Shown here in pieces: positions 18,680 through 27,545 of a DNA stretch of 64,000 nucleotides (the stretch's first letter is position 1; the number at the start of each line of letters is the position of its first letter). Location: assembly GCA_006503475.1 (NCBI GenBank), contig RSEH01000158.1, positions 48,794 to 112,793 on the forward strand, in the 5' to 3' direction. Under the pieces are notes generated by a model. It had not been told where the DNA came from. It saw only the letters and a program-made list of their open reading frames with translations, and searched no databases. The position numbers and the translations under genes are program-made. This DNA comes from Stentor roeselii. Its lineage: Eukaryota > Ciliophora > Heterotrichea > Heterotrichida > Stentoridae.

Positions 18680-19264
18680 ATGGGCTGCTGTGGATCAAAA
18701 AAAACAATAAAATCGAATTTACCCAATTTCCAGAAAGGCTCTGAAATGTGTGAAAAAGCCTGGATAATCTTAGAAGAAAACTTTAAAATAGTAGATTACA
18801 CCCAATTCTTAAACGAAATCAGTGAAATTCAAGAACACAAAGACTTTCTCCATATAAATAAAGAATTTCCTCAGTATTTTCCTTCTGAAATCAAGTGTGT
18901 CAAGGGTCGAAACGAGTCACGTGCTGATCATTCTCATTTAGTTGTTTTTTTTTCTTTAAACAGTCCAGATCGAAATAAAGAAATCGGCCTGGTCACTGAT
19001 TATTCTCCTTTCGGATTCGCAATCACTATTGGAGAGCTGCTTTTATTGAAGGACTTATTTGACCTCAAAGGGGCTCATCTTGAACTCATTTTTTTTCCGA
19101 AGTCTGAAAATGTGGGGAAAATTAGTCTTGGGGAAATACTTGAATGGGCTTATTTGCATAAGGATGAAGAGTATAAAACTCCTGAAGAGGCTTATGAGTT
19201 GAACATGGGAAAAAGAATGTTTAGATATGTTTCTTCTAGACTTCAAGATGATAATAGGGCTTGA
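18680..19264 (+). CDS. Putative N-myristoylated protein, unknown family
   Basis: The frame is open from 18647, but the ATG at 18680 gives MGCCGSKK, a textbook N-myristoylation/dual-palmitoylation signal (Gly2, Cys3, Cys4, Ser6, basic residues). That start (194 residues) is therefore preferred. The rest is a mixed alpha/beta globular sequence, including VKGRNESRADHSHLVVFFSL and IGLVTDYSPFGFAITIGELL, with no match I can name. It should sit on the cytosolic face of a membrane. Downstream is a 1.6-kb region without genes. Confidence 0.7.
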   Translation: MGCCGSKKTIKSNLPNFQKGSEMCEKAWIILEENFKIVDYTQFLNEISEIQEHKDFLHINKEFPQYFPSEIKCVKGRNESRADHSHLVVFFSLNSPDRNKEIGLVTDYSPFGFAITIGELLLLKDLFDLKGAHLELIFFPKSENVGKISLGEILEWAYLHKDEEYKTPEEAYELNMGKRMFRYVSSRLQDDNRA

Positions 19265-20874
19265 ATGATATTAAGTAGAGATTAGAATGTTTAGTAAAAA
19301 TTTGGGATTTATGACTTGTGGGTATTTATTGAGATCTTTAAGAAGGTATTAGATTTATTTGGAATTTAGCAGTTAATAGATTTAGAAATGGAGAGAAACT
19401 TGAATTTTATTGGGATTTATCAATTTTCAAGTGGAATACTCTTGGAAATTTCATGCTTAAATTAAGTAAAAATCTAAAAAAAGTGCTTTATTTTATTGAC
19501 TTTTAATGTTAATTATTTTTCAGCAATTCAGTTATTTAAACGCTATTGAGTAGTGGATATCATTTATATCCTCTTTAAAATTACTTTTATGAGCCCACCC
19601 TTTTATTGTTAATGAAGATCAATATATGTAAATATTGTATCATTTTATCAACTTAAATAAATTAATTTTGAAACAGAAATAATTAAAAATAATCCTTTTA
19701 ATAAAAAACTTCAAAATATTTCAGATAAAACTAAGCAGAAATTGTCTAACTCATTATAAATACAATAAAAAATAGTCATTAACCTTACTTCTTCCTTAAG
19801 TACACCAACTCTTATTAACTCGACAGTGCTAACTAGTGATAAATATATGCTCTTACTAGAATCTACATAAAGCAAGAAAAAAATTCAAGGAGAAGAAAAT
19901 TTAATTCATTGGATGTTTCATCAGATATAGGTAGAGTTCTTACACACCGCAAAAGTAATCATCCGAAAAATTCTCTAGCCAAGAAGAATATTGATCATTG
20001 GTCTGTATCCACGATTTGAACATTTCTTTCAGGGAGCCCTATTCATAAATTATTAAATTGCTTTTCTTTTAAACTTTAAAAAATTTTCTATAAGCCTTCA
20101 TGTTAATACCTAAACACAAAGTTAATAAAATCAACTTAAAACTTAAAACTTAAAACTTAAAACTTGAAACAATAAACAAATTAATGATAATTAAATGGAG
20201 TCTAATGAAATCAACTCGGAATGTAAAATCTTAAAATATCACTCTCAGGTCCAAATGAGTCTGATAAATAAACTTAGATCCTGAAATTCATTGAGTTAAA
20301 ACAAATTAATCTGAGATTTTCAATAACAGACTTAAACTCGCAAAGAACCAGAAGTTGGATTTAAATTAACACTAAGGTCATATTACTTGATAATTTCAGC
20401 TCTTTATATTTTTGAATCTGGAGGATTTACTGCACATTTTCCTACTTGATATGATTATTTAATTTTGGATACTTAGGAACAGAGAAGTGGAAAGAGTTGA
20501 TTATTTGCCTATCAGTTTTCAGTTACTTTCTATTCTTTAGAAAATGATTATTGTAAGTGCTCTAATCCAAATTCGCAACCCCGAGATTTCCATAAATTTC
20601 TCAAAAACAACAGCAGATAGCTCTAATAAAATACTACTGATTCGATATCTGATATTCCAGATAAAGCCTCTTATTCTTTAGACTAAGTGAAGTTCTGATA
20701 GACAGTAATTTTAAATAATCCAATTCATTTATAAGGCATCAAAGAAATCCCTTCATAATCCTCAAAAATTATTATCATCAGGACCAACCCATCCACTATT
20801 CTTAAAATTCTCTTCACCAATGTCCAATCCATCCTTTTCCAACCCTGAATACTTAAATTAATAAGAACAATAAT
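19265..20874. other. 1.6-kb non-coding region
   Basis: I see no reading frame of note on either strand and no RNA gene. The first 180 bases after the stop are C-poor on the plus strand; the middle is plain AT-rich DNA; the last 100 bases before the EF-hand gene are G-poor. A heptanucleotide array is listed separately. A non-coding RNA cannot be excluded. Confidence 0.5.
20134..20168. repeat. Short tandem array of ACTTAAA heptamers
   Basis: Four exact copies of ACTTAAA (20134-20161) are followed by one variant ACTTGAA. It lies in the middle of the non-coding 19.3-20.9 kb region. The array is short and probably arose by slippage; no function is evident. Confidence 0.85.
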
Positions 20875-22236
20875 ATGTTAAACATTTTACCGATTGCCTC
20901 AACCCAAACCCATACTTCATCCTCATTACCTCGAGTTAAGCTAGTTAAAGGTACTTCAAACTTCAGAAAAAGTTCAACAAAGCCTTACTACTACTCATCT
21001 ACTGGTGAAATATGCTCAAATGCAGCAACTGCACTAATCACATGCACAACTTCGCCTCATAATCCATTAAAGTACCGTCCAATTGGAAGCAAAATCGAAC
21101 CTTTATCATTAGTAGTAAAGGCAAGTCCATCTAAAACAAAAAATAGAATCAAAGACTGCTCTTTTCTTAGACAAACTATGGCAAAAATGCAGTCAAGTCT
21201 CACTTATAAGGAAATTTTTGTTACTGATGGAACAACTATTGATTCAAAACTTGTGGGTTTTTACTATAAAATTAGAAGAATTACCATGACTCGTAATCAA
21301 AAACAAGAAAATTTAGAATCATTTCTTAAAATTTGCAAAGAAAATTTGACTAGGAATAAAAGGTTCAGGTATTTATTTAGTGTTCATGGAAAAATCTACC
21401 AGTTTCTTCAAGATATTCCTTATACTGAAAAAATTTTAGTAATTTCACAGGATTTGGAATTTTCTGGCCTGGACCTTGCGAATCCAGAAGACCATCTCCC
21501 TCCAAAGCCGTTAAACTCCTTCTTCATCCCAGTCCACTCCTCATCCAAGAACCCAAAATACCCTCTCCCCCAAAACCAAAGCCAAAAGCTGAACCCAAAC
21601 TATTTAAAAGTAAAGTTAGGTCAAACCGCAGTAAAGATCGATACAGAATTTCCAAAGCTTTTCGACCTAGGAATGGAAAACCTTCGCAAAAAATGTCATT
21701 TTTCCGAGGCTGACCTTCACAAGTTATACGCAAAATACAAGATGTTAGTTCACCTATCAACCGCAAAAGACCCAAACCACAACATTTTTTCAGGAATAAG
21801 CCGAGAAGTCTTCATCGAAAGCTATCAGGGCACAAAAGAGCTGAATTTTGTCCTTTCTCGAATATTTGACTGCATCGACATTGACCGAAGCGGGACAATT
21901 GACTGGAACGAGTACCTTTCAGCAATGGAAATCATGATGAACGGGAACTTTGAACAACAGATCGACTTGTTTTTTCAAGTTTATGACACTGACGGCAACG
22001 GGGTGCTTAGTTTTAAGGAAATTCAGGAATTGTGCAAGTTGCAGTTGCAGAAGTCAGACGCGGATAATGTGATTGATGAACTTGCTTTTAGCTTTGCGAG
22101 TTTGATTTTTGATATCACTGAAATTCCTTATGATAAAGAAATTCCTGCTGGAAAAATTAAAGAAGCTCTTGGGAAACAAGGGGATAAGTCACTTGTTGAG
22201 ATGTTTTGCTCTTTTAGCTTTCTTAAGATTAGGTGA
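20875..22236 (+). CDS. EF-hand protein with possible doublecortin-like domain
   Basis: The 453-residue protein carries two canonical EF-hands near its C-terminus: DIDRSGTIDWNEYLSA and DTDGNGVLSFKEIQELC. Loop positions 1, 3, 5 and 12 all have Ca2+-ligand residues. A region around residues 130-200 (FYYKIRRITMTRNQKQENLE, then KRFRYLFSVHGKIYQFL and KILVISQDLEFSGL) has the beta-grasp rhythm of a doublecortin domain (R.L....G....L..I.......VS....F.GL), which would bind microtubules. That assignment is tentative. The N-terminus is disordered. It is likely a Ca2+-responsive cytoskeletal protein. The stop is TGA, 18 bp from the convergent COG8 stop. Confidence 0.85.
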   Translation: MLNILPIASTQTHTSSSLPRVKLVKGTSNFRKSSTKPYYYSSTGEICSNAATALITCTTSPHNPLKYRPIGSKIEPLSLVVKASPSKTKNRIKDCSFLRQTMAKMQSSLTYKEIFVTDGTTIDSKLVGFYYKIRRITMTRNQKQENLESFLKICKENLTRNKRFRYLFSVHGKIYQFLQDIPYTEKILVISQDLEFSGLDLANPEDHLPPKPLNSFFIPVHSSSKNPKYPLPQNQSQKLNPNYLKVKLGQTAVKIDTEFPKLFDLGMENLRKKCHFSEADLHKLYAKYKMLVHLSTAKDPNHNIFSGISREVFIESYQGTKELNFVLSRIFDCIDIDRSGTIDWNEYLSAMEIMMNGNFEQQIDLFFQVYDTDGNGVLSFKEIQELCKLQLQKSDADNVIDELAFSFASLIFDITEIPYDKEIPAGKIKEALGKQGDKSLVEMFCSFSFLKIR

Positions 22237-22254
22237 TGTTATTGCTGGAAAGGG

Positions 22255-23718
22255 TTAACTAGTTAGGATGGAGAGGACTTCGCAACTTTCAAGCTTTTTA
22301 AGGAATACCAGTGTTTTTTCGAATATTTGAGGATTTTCATATGTTTCTAGGGCGAGTTTTATCACTTCAGGAAATGCTTTGCTGTTCAAGCACTACTCAA
22401 AAGTTACCTCAATGTACCTCTTCATAAGTCCTTTCATCAACTCTTCCTGTTTATTCAAGTTTTTCCCCTGATTGAAATTTTTGCATTTTTCTTTAACCAC
22501 AAAAGCAGCTCCTTTCAAAACAAGAGAAATTTCTTCAAAAAACTTTTCCTTACAACTGACGACAGGAATTTTCCTAAATACTTCAGACCTGACTTCATTA
22601 ATAATAGTGAGACAATTATTATAAAGCACAGCAATGCTTCCAAATTCCTGTAAAGGTGAAGCCTGGTTAGGGGAGACTTGCCATCCATACAACTTGAGAA
22701 GGTTTTCAAAGTTGATTAAAGTCTTTTTCCGATAAACTTGCAACTTTTCATTGACTGTTCTTTCAACAACACCGAAAAAGCCAGGCCAGATGTCGCATGA
22801 AGCGTGAATGAAAAAGTCTTTATTTATCTGGTCAAGGCGACTTGTGACTTCACTGAGTTCACTTAAAGAACTAAAGGAATACTGATCAACCATCTCAAAA
22901 ACATCAGAAATCAAATCAAGATAAAACCCAGACAATTCATTTTCTTCCCAAAGACTTTGACAGACTTTCAAGAATTTTTCAAGAAAAACACCTAAAAAAT
23001 TAAGAGTTTCCAAAAGTTTTACATGAGCGACTTTCTGTCTTTTTACATTTTCTCTGAAATATTCTAACTTGCAGTTAAAAAAAAGGTCTTTAAGGAGAAT
23101 CTGAGGGTCTAACAATGAGAGAAGTCTGAAGTTTTCTTTCATTTTGTCACTGTCGAAAAGATCGACTATCAAAAGTCTCAAATCTCGGAAAATTCTGAGT
23201 CTTGAGTCTTTTGAAGCTTGACGAATTTCGGAAAAAATATGGCCTTCGGCTTGAATCTTCTCGGAAAAGAGTAAAAGGTCAAGGGCTTCTTTGTAGTGTT
23301 TTGAATTCAGAAGGTTTTTTAGGAGATGAGGGATTTCCATTATGTCACTTATCACGCTTTGAAGGTTTGAGAGGTTTTCTAGTTTTTGTTGGTCTGATAG
23401 GATGGATTCAATCTTGGAACTCTGGGATAGGACTTGTGATTTAAAGGAATTTGTGGCTGATAGGCAAGAATTTAGAAGGGAGTTCAGGGATGATGAGATC
23501 TCGATTAGGTCCGAAGAAGACTCAAGAGCAACAACAAATTCCTTACTTTCCTGAACCGAATGCAACCTAATCTGATTTTCCAGTAGTTCAATCCTTTCTT
23601 GCAAAGCATCCTTTTCCTGAAAAAGTTTAGAATGTGGTAAAGACAACAACGAATGAAAATACTTGATATTCGAAGCAGTCTGCAGATGTTTAGGTAAAAA
23701 GTGTTCAACAAGCGACAT
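22255..23718 (-). CDS. COG8: Conserved oligomeric Golgi complex subunit 8-like, C-terminal exon after a 15-nt intron
   Basis: The main frame ends at a TAG at 22393, but removal of 22393-22407 (GTAACTTTTGAGTAG) opens a further 44 codons of protein-like sequence to TAA at 22255, giving 482 residues. The N-terminal coiled coil (SNIKYFHSLLSLPHSKLFQE) and the helical block NLQSVISDIMEIPHLLKNLL, KHYKEALDLLLFSEKI then DLRLLIVDLF follow the COG8/Dor1 pattern of a short tether helix then a helical-bundle rod. COG tethers retrograde vesicles at the Golgi. This intron has G, not A, at position 10, so the C-terminal extension is less sure than other joins; without it the protein is 441 residues. The COG8 call itself rests on overall pattern. 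Confidence 0.65.
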
Positions 23719-23750
23719 GATTATAACTACTGCGAATTCTAATTATTTAA
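23719..23750. promoter_or_regulatory. 32-bp divergent start-to-start spacer
   Basis: The 32 bp between the COG8 start and the start of the next plus-strand gene must hold both 5' UTRs or promoters, unless these overlap coding sequence. It is AT-rich and has no recognisable box. Confidence 0.45.
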
Positions 23751-24140
23751 ATGGCAAACTGGGAAGGCAGCACATCATCGAAATTCGGTAAAACAAAGAA
23801 ACTGATTAATTTCAACCCATCAACAGACACGTCATCGCAAGGTCTCTACGGAGACATTGATTCAGGAATAGAAAGAATAAAAGGAAAGCGTCATTATTCA
23901 CAGCTGGCAGAACAACGTCATTACACCTGGCGATCCAGCATAAAAATCCCTGAAACACCGCATTTCACCCCTCGTCCAGCAGGGGTGCGTCGAATCTCCC
24001 CTGTGTACCTGGAACCTCGTTTCCAAGTGCAAAGAAAACATGTGATGCCGGTAAGACAAGCAACAGTTGGCTCTAATTTCAATGACTTTTGTGAGGTGAA
24101 GTACTCAGGTAGTTATATGATGAATAATAGAATTTGGTAA
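23751..24140 (+). CDS. Hypothetical small basic protein
   Basis: This 129-residue protein is not recognised. It is basic and Pro/Tyr/Arg-rich with little predicted helix (RHYTWRSSIKIPETPHFTPR, then GVRRISPVYLEPRF), a composition often seen in small microtubule-inner or axonemal proteins. That role is a guess only. Its TAA stop (24138-24140) is separated by a single base from the stop of the convergent DsbA-like gene. Confidence 0.65.
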   Translation: MANWEGSTSSKFGKTKKLINFNPSTDTSSQGLYGDIDSGIERIKGKRHYSQLAEQRHYTWRSSIKIPETPHFTPRPAGVRRISPVYLEPRFQVQRKHVMPVRQATVGSNFNDFCEVKYSGSYMMNNRIW

Positions 24141-24141
24141 T

Positions 24142-24762
24142 TTAACTAAGTGAATTGAAGAAATTCTGCCAATCCTGATAAGTGCTAAAGCTTCCCATCG
24201 CAGGTACAATGACTCCATTCAACATATACGTAGGAGTTCCAGTAATTCCCTTACTCATCGCGAACTTCCAAGATAATCTTGCAGACATCTCATAGTCATC
24301 ATTACTCAAAGCCGAGAGTACAATCGAAGAGTTAATCCCCGTAGCTGTATTCGCATCATTAGCCAAATTAGAAAACAGAGTCGGTTGATCCCAAGACTGT
24401 GCAGTTTCCAGATACCTGCTCTGATGGTTAAAAATCCAAGTTAAAAAAGCTGTGAAGTTATTCTGCCCGTATTCAGCCTGTAAAAACCTGCCAGCTCGAG
24501 TCACGTCAAAAGAGTAATAATGATACGGAAGAGGAACCATGTGCATCACCATCCTCAGCCAGTATTGGTTGTTGATCCAAAAGTGGTAAAGAGTCGGAAA
24601 GGCTTCCGCTGAGTAAGGACATAAGTGATCGTAAAAGACGTCCAGAGTGTAGTTCGTGTTCGGACCTGGACCGTATACTTGACCGTCTGGAGTTGAAGGA
24701 ACTGGAGGAATCTGCTGAGAAAGTGACAGACTGATGAGAGCTACAAAGATCAAAAGCTTCAT
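24142..24762 (-). CDS. Secreted DsbA-like thioredoxin-fold protein with a single cysteine
   Basis: The 206-residue protein has a signal peptide (residues 1-15, MKLLIFVALISLSLS) and a thioredoxin/DsbA-type fold. The beta strand LDVFYDHLCPYSAEAF places CPYS where DsbA has CPHC, a helical insert follows, and the cis-proline loop GITGTPTYMLNG precedes the last strands. Only one cysteine exists in the whole sequence. It therefore cannot form the usual active-site disulfide, but could act as a monothiol isomerase, glutathione-linked enzyme or chaperone. It probably resides in the secretory lumen or is exported. The fold call is solid; the activity is open. Confidence 0.85.
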   Translation of the reverse strand: MKLLIFVALISLSLSQQIPPVPSTPDGQVYGPGPNTNYTLDVFYDHLCPYSAEAFPTLYHFWINNQYWLRMVMHMVPLPYHYYSFDVTRAGRFLQAEYGQNNFTAFLTWIFNHQSRYLETAQSWDQPTLFSNLANDANTATGINSSIVLSALSNDDYEMSARLSWKFAMSKGITGTPTYMLNGVIVPAMGSFSTYQDWQNFFNSLS

Positions 24763-24855
24763 ATTTATTCAACATTGAAATAAAAAGGTTTTGAATTAAG
24801 TTTAGTTTGCTGGTAGAAAGGGAAATAGGTTTTAGTAACAGCCATTATTTTTTAT

Positions 24856-25404
24856 ATGGAAATTGAATCGAGACCTTTGAGTAAGGCTTTTGGAAACCTT
24901 TATTGTTGTTGTTTTGTCTCAGGAGAACCTTTTTTCTGCATTGGTCCCGATTGTAGGTCTTAGACAGGGCGCTTTTTTGGTTACTTGTTTACGTTTTTTT
25001 TACTACTTGGGAACTTTTTTACTTGGTTTATTTGCACCAAGATCAGCACAAATTGCACTTTGATTAGTGTCTGTGTTTTTTCCTTTTTGCTTATCAATTA
25101 CTTGCTTGCTGCTACTATGAATCCAGGAATTGAAACTAGGAAAGAACCGTATGTCGCGCAGGATGAAGGTGAAAGTGAAAACTTTTGTAGTAAGTGTCAG
25201 GTTTTTAGAGAGGATGGAACTGAACATTGTGATGACTGTGGAGTTTGCATTCAGGAGTTCGATCATCATTGTCCTTGGACGAGTAAATGCATCGGCCGTG
25301 GAAATCTTTACTTTTTTTACAGTTTTTTGATTGGGATTCTAATTTGTTTCGTTTTTAGTTTGGGGTCATTAGCGATGTTAGGACAACGAGAGAGAAGTAA
25401 TTAA
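24856..25404 (+). CDS. DHHC palmitoyltransferase, two exons, compact
   Basis: ATG at 24856 opens a short exon that hits TAG unless 24953-24967 (GTAGGTCTTAGACAG) is removed. Splicing gives GPDWRFFGYLF, joining smoothly to the rest (177 residues). The first exon has FFCIGPD, the conserved block before TM1 of PAT enzymes. TM1 and TM2 follow, then the cysteine-rich domain CSKCQVFREDGTEHCDDCGV with FDHHCPWTSKCIGRGN: DHHC is intact. TM3 (FFYSFLIGILICFVFSLG) ends close to the C-terminus; the usual TM4 and cytosolic tail are missing. The enzyme S-acylates cysteines of membrane proteins. It stops exactly where the stop of the convergent gene begins. Confidence 0.88.
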
Positions 25405-25749
25405 CTACTTTTTTAAAAAGCCTTCATACATTCTTGGTAACTTCGAGTGTTTAAGTGACAGGTTCTCAAGGAAAGGAGAAGGATTTAAGCGAGTTATTTC
25501 AAATCGTTTACGATAAGCAGGATGCGCAATTGCATTAAAAGGAGATGAGACTTTTTGTTGAAACTGTTTAAAAATTACTGTTCCAATATCAAGAATTTTC
25601 GCATTTAAATTGACGATGCGGTTGTAATGTTCCACGTTTTCAAAGCCTTTTTTACTGCAAATGAAAGGTTTTTTAGTCGGAGTCTTAAAAAGATTTGTGT
25701 ATTTTTTTATCATATGTGAACAAATCGCTTCTTCTGAGGGTTTTTCCAT
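25405..25749 (-). CDS. Hypothetical protein
   Basis: The frame is open from 25770, but the ATG at 25749 (MEKPSEEAICSHMIKKY) is a better start because the preceding residues look non-coding, giving 114 residues. It is basic with an ordered-looking centre (FENVEHYNRIVNLNAKILDI) and no recognised domain, signal or membrane segment. Its stop (25405-25407) directly abuts the DHHC stop on the other strand. It is supported mainly by position and by protein-like sequence. Confidence 0.6.
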   Translation of the reverse strand: MEKPSEEAICSHMIKKYTNLFKTPTKKPFICSKKGFENVEHYNRIVNLNAKILDIGTVIFKQFQQKVSSPFNAIAHPAYRKRFEITRLNPSPFLENLSLKHSKLPRMYEGFLKK

Positions 25750-25852
25750 AATAATTATAAGCCTCTTCAAGCAAAACTTAAAAATCTCCTAAAAATTGAA
25801 TGAATCTTAACTATTCTCAACACCCAATCTTAATCAAAACAATCTAAAGTAA

Positions 25853-27502
25853 ATGTCAATCCAATCGCTTTCAGACTCTTTAAAAAAATTCCTATCAAAT
25901 CGAAAAAACTTCAAACTAAAATCGATCCAAAAAACAAGAGACTACTTAAAAAAACTCGACTTCCTCATTTCAGACGCATCTCTTCCAAACTCTTTAAAAT
26001 TAACCAAAAAAGTCGTATTACTTTGCAATCTCAATTCTCACAAAGACAACGGAAGCAGACTCGCCCTAGCCGAAGACCTGATCCTTTCCTTTATAAAATC
26101 AGCAAAATCTCAATCCTTACCAATTCCAGAGTCTCTTCTAAAGCTCTTAATAGTGACTTACCTAAATCAGTCCTTTTTATACAATCACTTGAAACCTAAC
26201 AAGTTAATCGAAGCAGTGATAAAAGCTTCAAAAGTCTCAGAAAACTTTTCTTTAAAGTCTCGAAAAAGCAAACTGTTGAGGTTCAACGCAAAGTTAAGAC
26301 AATGCCAGCTTTACACTGATCTGGGAAAGCTTGACCTTTGCATCTTCCTCGCCCACCAGGTCCTTCAGGAGGTTTTAACAAAGCTGGAAAAAAAAAGCAA
26401 TAAAAAGCTTTTCAAGGAATTTGTGATGGTCGCAGTGACTGCCTTTTACAGAATCGGGATCTGTGAAAAAATCAAGGGACTGGGGAAGTCTTCTGAACTT
26501 GCAATGGAGAACGCGTCGTCGATAATTGAAAAGTACCTTCCTTCGTCTTCTTCAGTTCTAGATCTCGACTTTCAGTTGCTTTCTTGCAAGGCGCAGGTCC
26601 AGACAGTGCCAGTCAAAGCTAGTTTTAAGTCAAAAAACCTGGAATCGCTCACTGAACGCAAGACGGACTCGGAACCGGTCTGTGAAAGTCAAACTTCTTC
26701 AATGAACTACTTCAGCCCTGCAAAACATGAAACAAGTCAAATCTCTGTCATTGAAGGACTTGTTGAAAAGACTGCAGAACGTTATTATTCAAAAGATCGT
26801 CTTTTAAAACTACAGAAAATGATGAATGAAGAAAAAACTCGTGTTATTCTCAATACTGATAACTTTTTTTTTAAAAGAATTTCGAAGAACCTTGCGATTC
26901 ATGGAGATTTAAAAGCTACTGCATTAAATATCAGAGAAAATGTGAATAGTCAACTTCATGATGTTTGGATCAACAAGGAAATGTTAAAGAAAAAAAAGAA
27001 AAACATTTATTGTCTCCCTAAAACAGCTCTTTCTCCAAGAGACATTCAAGAAAAAATCGAGGATTTACAAGAAAATTTTGAAAGTAGAATAAAAAATCAA
27101 GACAGCAAATTAAAATTTAAGTTAAAAACGAAAATTTACAAAAAATTGCTAAGGTCCATCAATGTTCCAGTCAAATCATCGAAAAACTTCCCAGCACAGA
27201 GACTTTTTTTCAGACCTCCTGAAAAGCGAGTCGATACAATTGTGAGTCATCAGGACAAACACGGACTTGCACCTGAACATTTGAAACTTTTAGAAGAGGC
27301 AAAGCAAGAAATCGAGGATCACATGGAAGAACTTAAACACGACATTGAAGGAGTGCAGAAAAAAACAGAAGGTTTTGGAAAGAACGGATATTGTCAACTT
27401 GCAAGAAGTACAATCGCTCGCAGGTCAACTGCAAGTAAAGTGAAAAAATCGATTGTTAATGCTTTGGTGTACAGTTCAAGTTTAAAAAGACTGAAAAGTT
27501 AA
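25853..27502 (+). CDS. Hypothetical helical-repeat protein
   Basis: The 549-residue protein has an N-terminal 240 residues that look alpha-helical with TPR-like periodicity (KLRQCQLYTDLGKLDLCIFL, then LAHQVLQEVLTKLEKK). A Ser-rich linker and a basic helical half follow, with LTERKTDSEPVCES and later KHGLAPEHLKLLEEAKQEIE. No motif is strong enough for a family name. A scaffold role in the cytoskeleton or cilium is a guess. The start-proximal sequence is C-rich and the end G-rich, the compositional trend seen in other genes. Confidence 0.75.
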   Translation: MSIQSLSDSLKKFLSNRKNFKLKSIQKTRDYLKKLDFLISDASLPNSLKLTKKVVLLCNLNSHKDNGSRLALAEDLILSFIKSAKSQSLPIPESLLKLLIVTYLNQSFLYNHLKPNKLIEAVIKASKVSENFSLKSRKSKLLRFNAKLRQCQLYTDLGKLDLCIFLAHQVLQEVLTKLEKKSNKKLFKEFVMVAVTAFYRIGICEKIKGLGKSSELAMENASSIIEKYLPSSSSVLDLDFQLLSCKAQVQTVPVKASFKSKNLESLTERKTDSEPVCESQTSSMNYFSPAKHETSQISVIEGLVEKTAERYYSKDRLLKLQKMMNEEKTRVILNTDNFFFKRISKNLAIHGDLKATALNIRENVNSQLHDVWINKEMLKKKKKNIYCLPKTALSPRDIQEKIEDLQENFESRIKNQDSKLKFKLKTKIYKKLLRSINVPVKSSKNFPAQRLFFRPPEKRVDTIVSHQDKHGLAPEHLKLLEEAKQEIEDHMEELKHDIEGVQKKTEGFGKNGYCQLARSTIARRSTASKVKKSIVNALVYSSSLKRLKS

Positions 27503-27545
27503 TTATTTTAAAAGTAATGATAATCTTTTCTAAATTTAAATTAGT

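Noticed and set aside
20471-20490. ACAGAGA-like word suggesting U6 snRNA
   Set aside because: Only the short ACAGAGA match is present; the rest of the U6 conserved core (AGCATGGCCCCTGCGCAAGGA-type) is absent.
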